A DNA stretch of 5,666 bases. Origin: Croceimicrobium sp965658965 (GTDB taxonomy: Bacteria > Bacteroidota > Bacteroidia > Flavobacteriales > Schleiferiaceae). The DNA is taken from contig CBFHVV010000129.1 in NCBI GenBank assembly GCA_965658965.1, forward strand, positions 1 through 5,666. Reading direction: 5' to 3'. The notes under the pieces were generated by a model that was not told the origin of the DNA, ran no database searches, and saw only the letters and a program-made list of their open reading frames with translations. The first letter of the stretch is position 1. Each line of letters opens with the position of its first letter. Below, in pieces: positions 5,444-5,666 of this stretch. The translations under genes and the position numbers were made by a program.

Positions 5444-5666
5444 TCAGAAGCATTTAGCCGAATTTCCATTAATGGAACGGTCGCTGGTAATGACGCATCT
5501 AGCAAAAGCGAATACCGCCTTTAGTGAATTAAAGAAAATAGATTTAAAGCATAGAAAAGGAGCGATTATAGAGCTCGCCCATCTACTTCGTGCGCAAAAA
5601 GATGATTTAGCCTCTACCATCACCATCGAAATGGGTAAGGCAATAAGCGAATCTAAAGCCGAAATT
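5412..5666 (+). CDS. N-terminus of an NAD(P)-dependent aldehyde dehydrogenase, succinate-semialdehyde dehydrogenase-like (3' truncated)
   Basis: An open frame starts at ATG 5412 and runs through the right edge, giving 85 residues. The start 'MDVYRSVNPYNQKHLAEFP' matches the conserved beginning of the aldehyde dehydrogenase superfamily ('INPATGE.I.EYP'). The later 'RKGAIIELAHLLRAQKDDLASTITIEMGKAISESKAEI' is the hallmark segment 'R...L..LA..L....ELA..IT.EMGK.I.E...E'. The 'EMGK' wording is typical of GabD/SSADH-type enzymes, which oxidise succinate semialdehyde to succinate. The Rossmann core, catalytic Cys and Glu lie beyond the window, so the substrate cannot be fixed. ATG 5412 is preferred over the internal ATG at 5472 because the conserved 'VNPYN' segment would otherwise be lost. 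The start lies 32 bases inside the peptidase gene, suggesting translational coupling. Confidence 0.85.
   Translation, partial: MDVYRSVNPYNQKHLAEFPLMERSLVMTHLAKANTAFSELKKIDLKHRKGAIIELAHLLRAQKDDLASTITIEMGKAISESKAEI

Noticed and set aside
5299..5505. 68-residue minus-strand open frame over the peptidase-dehydrogenase junction
   Set aside because: It is antisense to two supported coding regions and has no domain character.
5444..5626. 60-residue minus-strand open frame near the right end
   Set aside because: It is antisense to the aldehyde dehydrogenase N-terminus, whose plus-strand frame matches a known family.

Overview
The window reads as chromosomal DNA of a member of the Bacteroidota, probably a marine flavobacterium-like lineage. 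The evidence is a moderately AT-rich composition, starts without Shine-Dalgarno sequences, TAnnTTTG-type -7 promoter boxes just upstream of two start codons, a BtuG/DUF5074-like beta-propeller next to cobT, and a Bacteroidota-style XRE regulator whose C-terminal tail ends in an 'IERVIIFYSD..MEEY'-type segment. The lineage below phylum is inference.

Layout, left to right. (1) 1-282: the 3' end of a plus-strand YncE/DUF5074-like beta-propeller protein, probably a corrinoid-binding surface protein. (2) 266-1309: an overlapping plus-strand cobT homologue (lower-ligand phosphoribosyltransferase of cobamide assembly) that is strongly diverged in its signature motifs. Together these look like the tail of a vitamin B12 uptake and salvage operon. 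(3) 1370-1924, minus strand and convergent with cobT: a six-helix DUF6580-like membrane protein with the look of an ECF-transporter substrate subunit. (4) 1925-2229: noncoding, with the promoter of gene 3, inverted repeats, and a hairpin directly after the next gene's stop. (5) 2230-2706, minus strand: a small XRE-type regulator with an in-frame, near-perfect 24-base duplication. Its promoter lies inside a perfect 13-base inverted repeat. (6) 2849-4159, minus strand: an exported PhoD-like metallophosphatase. (7) 4283-5443, plus strand: a cytoplasmic M14-family zinc carboxypeptidase. (8) From 5412 to the right edge, plus strand: the N-terminus of an aldehyde dehydrogenase that overlaps the peptidase gene by 32 bases.

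The genes fall into three transcriptional groups: the B12 operon (with the DUF6580-like gene facing it), the phoD-like gene followed by the regulator on the minus strand, and the peptidase-dehydrogenase pair diverging from phoD. The parts most worth a second look are the diverged CobT and the regulator locus, where a perfect inverted repeat surrounds the promoter and two near-palindromic 23-base repeats lie inside the gene. I saw no RNA genes, CRISPR arrays, insertion sequences or riboswitches. Any B12 riboswitch for the corrinoid operon would lie left of the window.
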